From NCBI GenBank assembly GCA_003550325.1, contig QKWP01000104.1, positions 9,136 to 73,135 of the forward strand: a stretch of 64,000 bases of DNA, given 5' to 3'. The DNA comes from Gigaspora rosea (lineage: Eukaryota; Glomeromycota; Glomeromycetes; Diversisporales; Gigasporaceae). How positions within the stretch are numbered: the first letter of the stretch is position 1; each line of letters opens with the position of its first letter. Of this stretch, positions 21,360-33,051 are shown piece by piece. The position numbers and the translations under genes were made by a program. Under the pieces are notes generated by a model. It ran no database searches. It was not told the origin of the DNA and saw only the letters and a list, made by a program, of their open reading frames with translations.

Positions 21360-23354
21360 TTTTAAATGAATAAAGCTAGAAAAATTAAAACGAAAATCTT
21401 TTAAATAATAATAGTGTAAGATGATATATAATAGCAAATTCACGGCTATTAAAAATATTTATTTTCCTGCTTGTGCGCAACTTCACGCGTATATATTTCT
21501 GAAAATGGCATAAAGGAATTATTATATTGTATTAGCTATTTTTGGAAGCACCAAAAGACTTACATGTTATCTGTTATACTAGCACTTACGTACTTACATA
21601 CGTGCGTACCTGGTATGTAACAATTTATATTATCTTTACATCCTTTGTTTATCCACCAGTGTTAGTATGAGTCATGAAAATAGATCTTTAAAGTACGTTG
21701 GCACAAAAAAAATATTGGTAGTTAGAAAACCTATTAAAAATGACTTTTGATACACGATTCGTATGTATGATACATAATTTGTATTTAAGAATGTTCTGTA
21801 AAAATACATTAAAAATTGAAACAGGAGTAAATACACAAATTGTTTCCATAACGTGTAATTAAATTTGGTAAAAATATTTGCAGTGAGTAACCAAAACATT
21901 AATTGGAAAAATGTATATTTTAAAGCGTCATATGATACTATATATTTGCTAATTTTTTGTCTATTTTGTAACAATAGATCTAGAATGTGTAAAGGAGGAC
22001 ATTAATTAATATGTGAAAATCAATATTGCTGAATGAAGGTTAGTGCTAAGAGCTAGATAGCATTGCATGTGAAAATTTCCAGACACATAAAACAAGTCTC
22101 TTTTGGCGTTATATATAGCAGTTACCAAAGATTATCAGGGGCCTCTGCGGAATTGCGAGATCTCGGAGAGTTGCCTGCGATTGAACGGCAAACTAGCTAT
22201 TATCATTATTTTGTCAAGATGAAAAAATTAGTGTCGCGGTCGATAAGTAATAGATATTCCCCCAACGATATATGTATAGGGGCGCAAAGCGCCCTACACA
22301 TATACCAACATATACCACTAGACCGTCCCGAGAAATAAATTGTATATAATGAAAGTTTATTTATGTTGTCACCTTATTTGCGTTTTGCGATGATCATATG
22401 ATGAACAATGTGATTAATTTCAAACTGAAAAAGTAATTTTAACAATGAAAGATGTTTAGATTCAGATGTCAATAAATGGAAATAATGAACGAAGTCGATC
22501 ATGAAAAAAAAAAAAGTGTACACATATATACATTCTTGTAATAAATATAATTGACATTTTAAAAAAAATTAATTTTCATAGGATAACCCGATGCCTAGCA
22601 ATGTCTTTGATTATTTATTTACACAAACACCAGATTTTATCATTCTATATACGGTGTAGTACATGCATTTTATTTCTTCACTTTATAATAGCATTTTATG
22701 ATGCCAAGATTATGGGGTGTCTAAAATAAGTACTATTTATTTTCTCGACACGGTGGAATAAATGCTAATTATTGTTTTGTATGACGACATGACGGGGGTT
22801 CGTGTTACTAACATTTCTATCACATTTCTTTGTCTTCTTTACGTTTTAAAATTTTCAGATGATCAATAAACAAAAATTGTGGTCATACGATTATAATGAG
22901 ACGGTGAATAACCTTTCATTCATTTCTAAGTGACCTATGAAAAAAAATACTGTAATAATAATAATAAATAAACTTATTTAGAAAAAATAATTGTAATTGT
23001 AATCTACAGAAAATCAATCAAGAGCAGCTCTCTCAATGTGATTGGCTAGTTATAAAGGTCGTGCACAAGTACCAAAGATTCATGTTGCGAAATGTCGGAT
23101 ATTAAATTTTAGCTAATTAGTACAACTCTATGATAAAAAAAAAAAAGGTCTCTGACTATTTTTTTTTTTCATCGCGTTAACGAACTCGCTTGACCGAATA
23201 CCGGTAATTTATCAGTTATTTTCCAAAAATTGAGTTAATTTAGGTGCTTGAGAACACCCCTAAACAGATTTTTATAATACTGTTTATTATACTAAACAAG
23301 TTAATTTTATTTTATTCATTTATTATGATTACAAATAATTTATTTATTTTTTTT
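21360..23354. other. Intergenic region with a GC-rich hairpin
   Basis: No gene recognised. A less AT-rich patch at about 22,063-22,338 is open on the plus strand (91 codons) but resembles no family. It includes the hairpin TGTATAGGGGCGC / GCGCCCTACACA at about 22,269-22,298. The remainder is AT-rich sequence with A and T runs between two divergently arranged genes' outer ends. Confidence 0.5.
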
Positions 23355-25753
23355 TCATTTACTAACTTTTGATTTAATTTCTTTTAATTGTCGAATAATG
23401 CATGCGTTGTCAAAATCTGAATATATTTTTGGTCCAATCTCATTAATTATTTCAATTATTTCATATGAAAGTTCATCTCGAACTTTTCGCAATTTTTTGA
23501 TCGTGGATTTCGACGAGGGTGAGAGGGTTAAAATAAGTGGAAAAAGGGATCTATGTATGAATATTAAATAACAAGGAATCAGTAATAATGTGTAAAAAAA
23601 AAAAAAAATCGTATAATATAATAAATGTATAAACAATATAATATAGTTTACCTGTACAAGTCAGTCCCAAAGTCAAACAATCGAATCGTTACATAACTAT
23701 TCATAAACAACATTGTAAGAATAATGATTGGCGAAAATATGCCAAAGTTCATTATAAATCCCCAATTGTACTTGTAAGCTAGAGATAATGCTATTAGAGT
23801 ATAAATTCCATATGAAACTGGTATGACTTTAAAAGAAACAAGGATTTTCCAAGTCGCTATTACGTGACTCCCTCTAATAATAATATATGATCCTTTGAGA
23901 GCCGCTGTGACGAGAAACTACAATTAGGAATAGCAAAAAATGATATGAGCAAATTTATCGAATTGGGTTTGCATACCTTCCGCTTTTTTGGCACTAACGA
24001 TTTGCGCTTTCACTATTAGGGGAAGGTTCAAAATTAACCTACACATACATATACAAATTTTTAAAAAAGATATTTAAAATCAAACAATGAATCCAAGTAA
24101 TAATATGAAATGTCATTTTCTATATTTACCCAGGAAGAGCCAGAATACTACACAAAACTAAAATAAAAATACGATACAATAACGATACCAAAGCTCTAAA
24201 CTTTACTGTAGTAATTTTATGAACTTGATAGTCTTTTAATCTATTATATTTCAATAATTGGTCATATTCTTTCACTTTTTTATATATTTCTTGAACATTT
24301 GAATCATTTTGAAATTTTATGTAACCATTAATTAATCTTCTATCTAAATCGATCATCTCATCAATTTCAAGTTTACGATGTTCCGGTCTACATAAACGAC
24401 GAGCCGCTCTAACAACCTATTAAATAAATATATTTTAATTTATTATTAAATATTTTGTAAGAATTATAAAACATACAGATAACGTTTCATAATCTGGTGC
24501 AATGACTGCTAGCAATTTCAATCTTTCATAAATGATTGTCATTAATTTATTGCATGCTTCTCTTCTGTCAGAACCGCTATTATTATATTTTTCAATTAAT
24601 TCAGGTGGAATTGAAATTGGCGAGCCAAATTCGATAACAGCCCGAGAGCGAAATTTATGTGGTTGGAAATAATTAAGACCTATGTTACAATACATAATAG
24701 AGTGTAAATATAATATTAGACAATGATTTTTTTCATTGTGTAACCTCTTATTATTTAAACGAACCGCAGGGCACAATTTTGACGTCCAATCCTGGATTTG
24801 CTGCCATAGCACCCAAAGTCATAAAAGCTACTCCAGCTAATAATAATAAATATCTGTAAACAAAAATGCATTTATAACTTAAGACAAGCGTAGTTTAGAA
24901 ATACTGTAATAACCTTTCAAAGGTATAAATTCAGATCTATCATGACTTCTTCCTTCCGGGAATACACCAATACATTTTCCAGCATTCAACATCTTAAACA
25001 CTATTTCATAAAGATTACTTTGATCAACATATGGCATACATGTGTAAGATGTTCCACCAGATTGAGTCAAAACTTCTAAAGCTTTTGGTTCTTTAAATTC
25101 TTTTTTAATAACAATTTCTGTATCTGATATTATTTCAGTTATTTCAGATAAACCATATTCTCTTGGTAAAGAAATTTGATATCCAACTTTTAATTGTTTT
25201 GTAAATTCTGTATTAATGCCAATTATACGAAGAGGATCCCCTTTATTTTCATCTAAAAAGATTTTTCCTTTTCCTGGTTCAGCCAAATCTTTTGGTCTGT
25301 TTAATATGACTAATGAAAAAAAAACATGACTACGTACTGTGATTGATTAACACGTACACGTAAAGATTATTGTGTAATTACCTACTTGCGTGAATCGCAC
25401 GAGCTAAAATACCGACATAATGTCCATATCTAATTGCATTTTGTGCGATCATTAAAAAAACTGATCGTTTACTATATTTCATCAAGAGCAAACCATCAAC
25501 GAACTATGTATTATTAAAAAGAAATTTAATATAATTGAATAATTTCGAATAATGAATTTACGAGATATCTTGAGATATCTGATATATAATGATCAATAAT
25601 ATTACATACTGCATTTGCGTGGGGTGCACCGATAAAAATAATAGGCCCTTCTTTTGGAATATTATGTGAACCTCGTGATTTGATTTCACGAAAAAATGTA
25701 TTCAATATAAACCCGAAAAAAACTAAGACTATATCAAATATTGTAATCCTCAT
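23355..25753 (-). CDS. Glycerol-3-phosphate/DHAP acyltransferase, Gpt2/Sct1-like, 576 aa
   Basis: Nine exons: 25,610-25,753; 25,386-25,503; 24,914-25,309; 24,765-24,836; 24,477-24,679; 24,130-24,416; 23,977-24,038; 23,652-23,904; 23,355-23,550. All junctions are in frame, 1,731 nt with stop. The first exon starts with a hydrophobic segment and SRGSHNIPKEGPIIFIGAPH. Joining exons 1 and 2 gives APHANAFVDG, the fungal form of the PlsC catalytic block. Exon 3 carries GVFPEGRSHDRSEFIPLK, the second acyl-acceptor block; exons 3-4 join as LKAGVAFMTLGAMAANPGL. Hydrophobic segments follow in exons 6-8. Family knowledge: these ER/lipid-droplet enzymes make lysophosphatidic acid, the first step of glycerolipid synthesis. 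AM fungi import host fatty acids, so the step is physiologically central. The exon 4 donor (GTTCGT) is weak but frame demands it. Confidence 0.9.
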
Positions 25754-26200
25754 TTTTTTTTTTTTTTGTTATGAATATAAATACAAAGTTGCTTCAATAT
25801 ATTATTATTTTTAGTGTATTTAAATAAAAAAAAAAAAAATTACAAATATAAGCAGGCATATTTAATCACACATTTTATTGTGATGAAAAAAAAAGGAAAT
25901 CCATAAATGATGGGAATTGTGTATCGAGACACTAGTTATATATACTGCGAAACGATAATCAACCATATCAACCGGTTTAATATTTTTTTATGTATTGTAA
26001 CACTATCTTTATACTACCTTATACTACCTTTATAAATTTATAATGTAATGATAAAATCTTTTAATTTTTGATTTTCGCGATATAGAAACAACTCGTTTTT
26101 GTATAACTACCCGACAATTTTCCACCTTTTGATTTCTTAATCGACAATTACAAAATTATCTTTTTTATTCATAAACAGAGCAACTCATTTACTTATAATT

Positions 26201-28606
26201 ATGATTGAATCGCATTCAGAATTTAAGAATCATGACGAAAATAACGATAGAAGTGATGAAACATCTACAGACAAAACTGCAGAAAGAGTTTCGGAAGCAA
26301 GTGAAGTAGTAAAATTTATAACTATTCCTATAAATAAATTCTTACCTTTATTCGGTGAAATTATTACGATCATGCAAGAAATAGTTGATATGTATAATAC
26401 AGCTGAAACAAATAAAAGAATTTGTGGTGTACTTCTTGATAGAGTTCAAGCTGCGGAAGCAGCAGTAAAGAATTTAAAAATTCGCGAAAAAGAACGTCCA
26501 GAATTTTTCACAGAACAAAATATTGTTATATTACGAAAATTAATTAATGTAATAAGAAAAATCGCGGATTACATTAAAGAAATACGCGAACTTAAAGGAT
26601 TATGGAAATATATTAATTGTAAGAGCGTCGCGGAAACGTTTAAAGTGCTTACTGCGGAATTCGATGATTACATGTCTAGTTTGAATTTCGCGATTACCAT
26701 TGAATTAAAATTACAGGGAGAAAGAGACAAAGTTGCTTTGTCTAAAGATATACAGGATACAAATCAGGTACAATCTCAATTAATTTTTACCCTTTTTTAG
26801 TTTTGAAAAACGACAAAACTACTAAATTTAGTAATACATATTATTTATTAGTTAGTTCAACAGCTTGCGATAAGTATAAACACTAATCAAGATCAATTAG
26901 TGGATTGTATTGATAATATTGAAGATAATGTCACAAATATTAAAGAAAACGTATATGAAATAAAAGAATGTGTTAAAAAGATGTTGAAAGGATTTGATGA
27001 TTTTCATGTACTAAAAAAAATGATTGAAGTTCAAGCTGAGGGTGCTTTGAAAAAAGAAGATATTATCGAAAAACCTTTGAATTCATATGATTTCTCCAGA
27101 ACGGAGGAAGAACGTGGGAAAATTCGAAAATGGATAAGAAATTCTGATGACTATGAAGTAGCTTTTACTGAAATGAATTCTCTTCCGGAAGATTTATACT
27201 TTGAAGTCAGTATGTTAAAGAGACTTCAAGAATCACGTGATATAATTCAATTTTTTGGTATAGTTGAGAACGAACGACTATCAAAAACATATCTAGTAAC
27301 AGAATGGCCGAAATATGGTAGTTTAGAAGAATATTATAGAAAAGAAGTACTTGACAACCCCTTAAAACTGCAAATTGCGTTAGATATTGTACGCGGACTT
27401 AACTTTCTTCAAGCATATAAAATTTTACATCATGATGTGCGGAGTGCTAATATCATGATCGACACTCACAAACATGCTAAAATTGCTAACTTTGGCATGA
27501 GTCGTCGCTTTGCTGATGCTTCAAAAAATCTTAAAAATGTTGTTGACGCTAGTAGATATAAGGCTCCAGAAAAAATAAAAAATGGAGATTACGAATATGA
27601 TTCAAGATGTGAAGTTTTTAGGTATGATTTGATTTTTTTTTTAAAATACAGTAGATTTCTATGTTCTATGATATTCATTTTACAAAAATTTTTAATTTCT
27701 CAGTTTCGGAATTCTACTTTGGGAGATCGCCGAAACAGAAATTCCATTTTCGAATATTGAAACTAACCTCATAGAATGTGAAATTTTGAAAACTCCGATT
27801 TCATTAATATTTAAAAGCAATGTACCTGAAAAATGGAAAAAACTTGTTTTCAAAGGTACAGTACGTTGATCATTTTTACCAAATAAATTATTAATTAATT
27901 CCATACTTTCACTCACTCAGTATAAAAAAAACTTTTTCAATAACCTTTTTAACGTTAAATTTAACTATATATCGTTACAGCTACGGAGCATGATCCGTGT
28001 AAACGCCCCGATTTTAAAAGTATATTGTTCAAACTTAAAAGTTTAAGCGAAGATCCGGATACATCATCAAACAAAAATATACCTTTAATACCTGCTTCTA
28101 AGAAATCTTATGTTAGAAATATTATGTCAATCGAAGAAGCAATCAAACAACATGATTTAAAAGATGGTAATATATGTAAAGCCTGGGAATCATTCGAATT
28201 TTATTCTAAATTAGGTGATATGACAGCAAAATATTATAAAGGTTATTATCTTTTAAAAAATTTGATGAAATTTCGTGATAATAAAGAAGATCGACTTAAA
28301 CGTGCGGCAAATTTATTTAAAGAGGCAGCAGATGAAGGGGATATGATGAAAGCTCAACTTAGATATGCAAATTGTTTGTGTAAAGGTACGGGTGTTATAA
28401 AAAATTCGAAATTGGCTCATAAATATTTTTCTAAAGCTGCTGATAAAGGAAGTTTAGAAGCAATTTTTAATGTTGGAAATATGTATTATAAAGGTATTGG
28501 TGTTAACAAAAATGTTAAAGAAGGTATTATTTTAATCAAATCTGCTGCTTACAAAGGGCATGCACACGCAATCAAATTTTGTAAAGAAAGGGGAATCCCT
28601 CTATAA
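26201..28606 (+). CDS. MLKL-like helical domain + pseudokinase + Sel1 repeats, 704 aa
   Basis: Exons 26,201-26,767; 26,852-27,621; 27,704-27,855; 27,981-28,606 join in frame (2,115 nt with stop). Residues 1-190 form an all-helical region (ITIPINKFLPLFGEIITIMQ, then KRICGVLLDRVQAAEAAVKN) of the kind seen in MLKL/plant adaptor four-helix bundles. A coiled linker follows. The kinase-like domain has VAFTEMNS where VAIK should supply lysine, ILHHDVRSANIMI (HRD as HHD, aspartate kept), IANFGMSRR (DFG as NFG), KAPEK and SFGILLWEIAE. With the lysine and the metal-binding aspartate replaced, it is probably a pseudokinase. The C-terminus has two or three Sel1-type repeats (ANCLCKGTGVIKNSKLAHKY; GNMYYKGIGVNKNVKEGI). 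Role unknown; by analogy it could act in signalling or regulated cell death. Confidence 0.85.
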
Positions 28607-28942
28607 ATTATTATTAATCAAATACATTCGCTAATTGTACGAGGGGAGATATTATCGGCTTTGTTGCATTAATTGGGGGGTTTTATTATTGTTTATAACA
28701 TGTTCACATCAACAGAACCATTTTATTACAAAATAAATATACAAAATTTTCACTTGGACCATGTAAAGCCTAATATTGATTTATTGTCGCGGATCATAAC
28801 AGATATATTACTTATTGGCTACTTCTCATCCCATAGAATTGATAGTAGCCAAATATTTATCATAGTGCTGCGAAAAATTTGTCGATCACTTTTTTTCATA
28901 GAAATATATTATAAACTTCAAAACGGTTTATCTTTTGGTTAC

Positions 28943-29140
28943 TTAAGCAAATCTATTATCGTAACTTATCATGTTATGGATTATGCATATAATTGATGTG
29001 GTTTTAAAACTATTTCAATTTACTTATAAAATTTACCAATTTTCACTTGAAAATTGATAAGATTTATAAGTAAATTGAAATTTTGGCAACATAGGTTTAA
29101 AATCACGTTAATTATAAGTTACGATGCTAGATTTGCTTAA
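28943..29140. mobile_element. 198-bp palindromic MITE
   Basis: Arms TTAAGCAAATCTATTATCGT and the complement (ATGCTAGATTTGCTTAA at the right end) converge on an inner hairpin, ATTTCAATTTACTTATAAA versus TTTATAAGTAAATTGAAAT, with a short loop near 29,045. It lies about 340 bases after the pseudokinase gene. No ORF. Confidence 0.75.
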
Positions 29141-29169
29141 CTGTTAAGTAAACAAAAAGCTATACTTCA

Positions 29170-30034
29170 GGGACCCGGAAAAATTTGGAAATAAAATTTT
29201 CCAAATTATTCAAAATTTTTGGCCTAATTTTGATATTTCCAAATTTTTGCATTTTGGCCAAATTTTTCAACGATTCTTTGACCAATAAAAATACAGACAA
29301 TCAAAATGTGCTACATATCATCTATTATCCGACAAACTCATATGATCATGAAAAAATTTCTTACTGTTATTTTTTCATGTGTTATGATGTAAACATGTTT
29401 ATATAAATTAAAACTCAGCGAGCAACTCCCTACCAATCATGATCATAAATTGCCGGATACACCAATATTGGGCAAAATTGTCGAATACAGTAATTTGGCA
29501 AATGATTGGCTACACGTGCCGCAGAGCGGCACGTGATCATTTGCCAAATTACCGTTATTCTACAATTTTTGCCCAATATTGTATACTTATTCGCATGACT
29601 TATTGACATTTTTAACTTTTTTTATTAATGTCACGGCTTTTTTTTTTTATTAATGTCTCAGATAGTCTGAATGCACATCAAGTTTACACTTATAATTTTG
29701 CCAGTTCTCTCGCAAAAGTATAAGAATTAATTTACACAGTATAGTATTTTTTTTAAACACACGAACAAAAAAAAAATTCCCTACTAAAAATTATCTAAGC
29801 ATCGAATCGACAAACATACCACCACGAAATTTCAGAATTGGAAAATTTTCACTAATTATGGTTACACGGAATCATGTTTTTTGATTGGTCAACAGTACTT
29901 TTTTGATGAAAAATAATCCAAATAATTCCAAATAATTCCAAATATTCAAAGATTTTATCCCAAATTTTATCCAAATAATTTGCCAAAGTCCAAATAAATT
30001 TTTGCAAATTCCTAACCAAATTTTTCCGGGTCCG
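29170..30034. mobile_element. TIR element with GGACCCGGAAAAATTTGG ends
   Basis: GGACCCGGAAAAATTTGG (29171-29188) and its exact complement (30016-30033) are the inverted ends. Both sides continue with related CCAAATTATT/ATTTGG-rich sequence. Flanks TACTTCA and TACTTGA suggest a duplication of about 7 bases with one mismatch. A second palindromic MITE (29,458-29,586) is nested inside. No transposase remains. Confidence 0.7.
29458..29586. mobile_element. 129-bp hairpin MITE nested in the 29,170 element
   Basis: The left arm (TACACCAATATTGGGCAAAA, ..., CACGTGCCGC) and right arm (GCGGCACGTG, ..., TTTTTGCCCAATATTGTATA) pair almost throughout, with a 3-base loop (AGA) near 29,523. Confidence 0.85.
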
Positions 30035-30137
30035 TACTTGAAAAAAGTGATCGACAAATTTTCAAACATGTGATACGGTAGTACGATCAAAAAAAATTAC
30101 AGATCTCGATCTACTACGATCAATTTCTAGCATATAG

Positions 30138-32698
30138 ATGAATTGCCTTCAACGAATTATTTTTCTTTCAAACTTTTCTAATAAAAAATATATCTTTTCA
30201 TATGCATTGACAAACCCGAGATGTAAATTATCATTTCTATCCGTGACAAAGGTTAATATCAAAAATTTTTATCTCTAATTTTTGATTTAATAATGTATCA
30301 TATAAAAATCAATGTATAGGCTCAGGATCTTTTACAACAAAAGAAAGTGACATCTGTAACTTTAGTCAGAGATTGTTTTTCCCAAATATCGAAATATAAT
30401 GCTCGTCTGAATGCATTCATAAAAGTGCAAAATGAAAATGTTGCATTAGAAAAGGCTATAGAAGCTGATGATAGGTTTAATAAAGGTTATTTAATTTACT
30501 GTGGATGTATTTCTTTTGGTTAATATAGTATGAATAAATTTACAATTACATATGCAATCTATCAATATCAGGAATTATTAAAGGGCCATTAGATGGAATA
30601 CCCATTACATATAAAGATAATTTTTGCACTAAAGAATTATCAACCACATGCGGTTCTAATATGTTAAAAAGTTGAGTAGTTCTGATGAAATTTCAAATCA
30701 CTTTTTAATCACGAAATTAAAATATAAAAATTTTCACTTTAAAAGATTTTATATCGCCTTTTAATGCGACTATTGTAGATTTACTTCAGGATTCTGGTGC
30801 AATAATGATTGGTAAAACGAATATGGATGAGTTTGGAATGGGGTAATTTTTAAACATCGATCGATCATATCGATCTTTAAATATTCTTTTAAAAGTATAA
30901 ATTTATACTTATCTATTATTATCCAATCGACAATCGATAATGATAAGTTCAGCAAACATGTACAGTGCATTTGGACCGGCTTATAATCCTCATACAATCA
31001 TTTCAGACCAAAAAGATTCCATTGATCAAGAACCACGAGTTGCTGGTGGAAGTTCTGGTGGTAGTGCTGCTGCTGTTGCATCTGGAATGTGTTTTGCGTA
31101 GGTCAACAATACAATTTTTGTCGCAATAGTTGTTCTCCCACTTTATAAAATATATGCATTATTGTGACATAAAAAAGTTCACTTGGATCTGACACAGGTG
31201 GTTCTATACGCCTGCCTGCTTCATATTGTGGCGTTATCGGTTTTAAACCTTCATATGGTCAATGCTCACGGTGGGGACTAGTTGCATATGCTAGCTCATT
31301 AGATACTGTGGGTATAATAACGCGAAATGTCCATGATGCACAACTTATATATGGTTCGTTGAATTTATGAGATTAAGGGTATTTGCGAATAATGCTTTAG
31401 AGATGCGATTCATTTCAATCCCTTCTTTTCAGATATAATATCAAAATATGATGAGAAAGATCCATCATCACTTCCGCCAAAACTACGCTCAATAAATGCC
31501 TCTCTGGCTTCTTTTGAAAAAACCAACTCCAACTTTACTGATTTGAGTAAATTACGCGTTGGCATACCACAAGTAAATATTCGTTTAAATTTATTCTTAA
31601 TTGTAAATAATATATTATCTCTTTTATTCATCTTTTATAGGAATATTATGTGTCTGAACTAAGTGATCCAATAAAAAGTTTATGGAAACGAGGAATCTCT
31701 CTTCTTCGTTCTTATGGAGCAACAATTGTGTCAGTATCATGTCCTAGTACAAGATATGCATTACCTGCTTATTACATTTTAGCCCCAGCAGAGGCTTCAT
31801 CCAATTTGGCACGATACGATGGAGTTCGATATGGTATTGTCAAGAATTTTAAATATTTTTCTTTTACCACATATTTATGTTGATATGTTGATTATTTTAA
31901 TCTAAGGTCATCGAAGTGATATGGATTCTAAACAAGATGAGGAATTGCTTTACGCGCATACACGAAGCGAGGGATTTGGAGAAGAAGTTAAACGTCGTAT
32001 TTTGTTAGGGACTTATACATTAACTGCAGGGTAACAAAAATGACTCAATGCCTACAAAAAATATGTTTAATTTTTCGTAAAGTTTAATTCAATTTTCATT
32101 CTAAAATACACATAGATCTTATAATAATTATTTCATTTATGCTCAAAGAATTCGAAAAATGGTTCAATCAAATTTTGATTCTGTTTTTCGAAGGCCAAAT
32201 CCTCTTCATCTCGTGAAAAATGAATCCTCATCTTTTTATAATCGTAATAGTGATGAAATCTTTGAAATATCAAATAAATTGAGAAATGAAAGTCATGGTG
32301 TGGACGTGATAATGACACCAGTTGCAATTTCAACATCTCCAAAAGTTAAAGATTCACTTTCATCATCATTCTTATCGAATTCGGATAATGCAAAAAATTT
32401 AGATGATAATAGTTTTGTGAATGCTTATGTAAATGATGTTTTTACCATACCTGCAAATTTAGCTGGTAAGTTTTAACGCTTTATAAACAGTTTATCATGA
32501 GTTGTCTCGTTTTTAAAAGAATGGGCTTACGTAATGAATTAATTATATTAATCCACATTTATAGGAATTCCAGCGATAAGCGTACCTTTTGGCATTTCAC
32601 CAATAGATGGATTTCCTATTGGATTACAATTGATGACACAATATGGAGATGAACATACTTTGTTTTATATTTCAAAAGTTTTGGAAAATAATAGATAA
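30138..32698 (+). CDS. gatA: Mitochondrial glutamyl-tRNA(Gln) amidotransferase subunit A
   Basis: Eleven exons join in frame (1,743 nt, 580 aa): 30,138-30,251; 30,320-30,485; 30,572-30,670; 30,746-30,842; 30,948-31,097; 31,178-31,353; 31,433-31,572; 31,641-31,833; 31,907-32,030; 32,116-32,465; 32,565-32,698. Exon 1 encodes a basic, serine-rich leader starting [20 protein letters not shown], fitting a mitochondrial presequence. The amidase-signature core follows: [14 protein letters not shown] (catalytic lysine), [26 protein letters not shown] (bridging serine) and [18 protein letters not shown] (nucleophile serine). [13 protein letters not shown] and the usual C-terminus come last. In mitochondria GatA hydrolyses glutamine to supply ammonia for converting Glu-tRNA(Gln) to Gln-tRNA(Gln). 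The yeast equivalent is HER2. Length and motif order are normal and no lesion is visible. Confidence 0.92.
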
Positions 32699-32880
32699 AG
32701 TTTTCTTTAAGTAATAAGATTATCATTTTGTTGAATGAATTAGTAACTAACTAATAATGCAATAAAGATTCTATAGCACTTACTGTGCTAGTTTATTTTT
32801 AACTATTGTACGAGAATAGGAATCAATTATATAACCCCTTACTCATTTATACAAGAGGGTTTATATTCGAACTAATCATT

Positions 32881-33051
32881 ATGAAAAATTCTGTTTTGAA
32901 TAAAATATTTAAAGTTTGTATTTTCGTTATTGCATATACATCTAATTGTAGATCTTTTAACTGTGAAAGACTATGTAAAGAATCATCCGCACATATGATA
33001 TATTTGTGTAAATGTGTTATGTTGTCTGATAAGTGTGAATCGATTCTTTGA
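32881..33051 (+). CDS. Possible small cysteine-rich secreted peptide, 56 aa
   Basis: The ATG-started ORF begins MKNSVLNKIFKVCIFVIAYT, a short basic start plus hydrophobic stretch that could be a signal peptide. The rest has six cysteines spaced C-x4-C-x3-C-x10-C-x1-C-x6-C. The CxxxC plus CxC spacing recalls the cysteine-stabilised alpha-beta fold, although length and glycine content are atypical. It starts 182 bases after the gatA stop on the same strand, so it could also be chance within a 3' flank. No intron or promoter evidence. Confidence 0.3.
   Translation: MKNSVLNKIFKVCIFVIAYTSNCRSFNCERLCKESSAHMIYLCKCVMLSDKCESIL

Noticed and set aside
22063..22338. 91-codon ORF in a GC-richer patch
   Set aside because: No family resemblance, it contains a strong hairpin, and it lacks support from splice sites or neighbours.
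28673..28996. 107-codon ORF downstream of the pseudokinase gene
   Set aside because: It overlaps the arm of a palindromic MITE and begins at a non-ATG codon. No motif.
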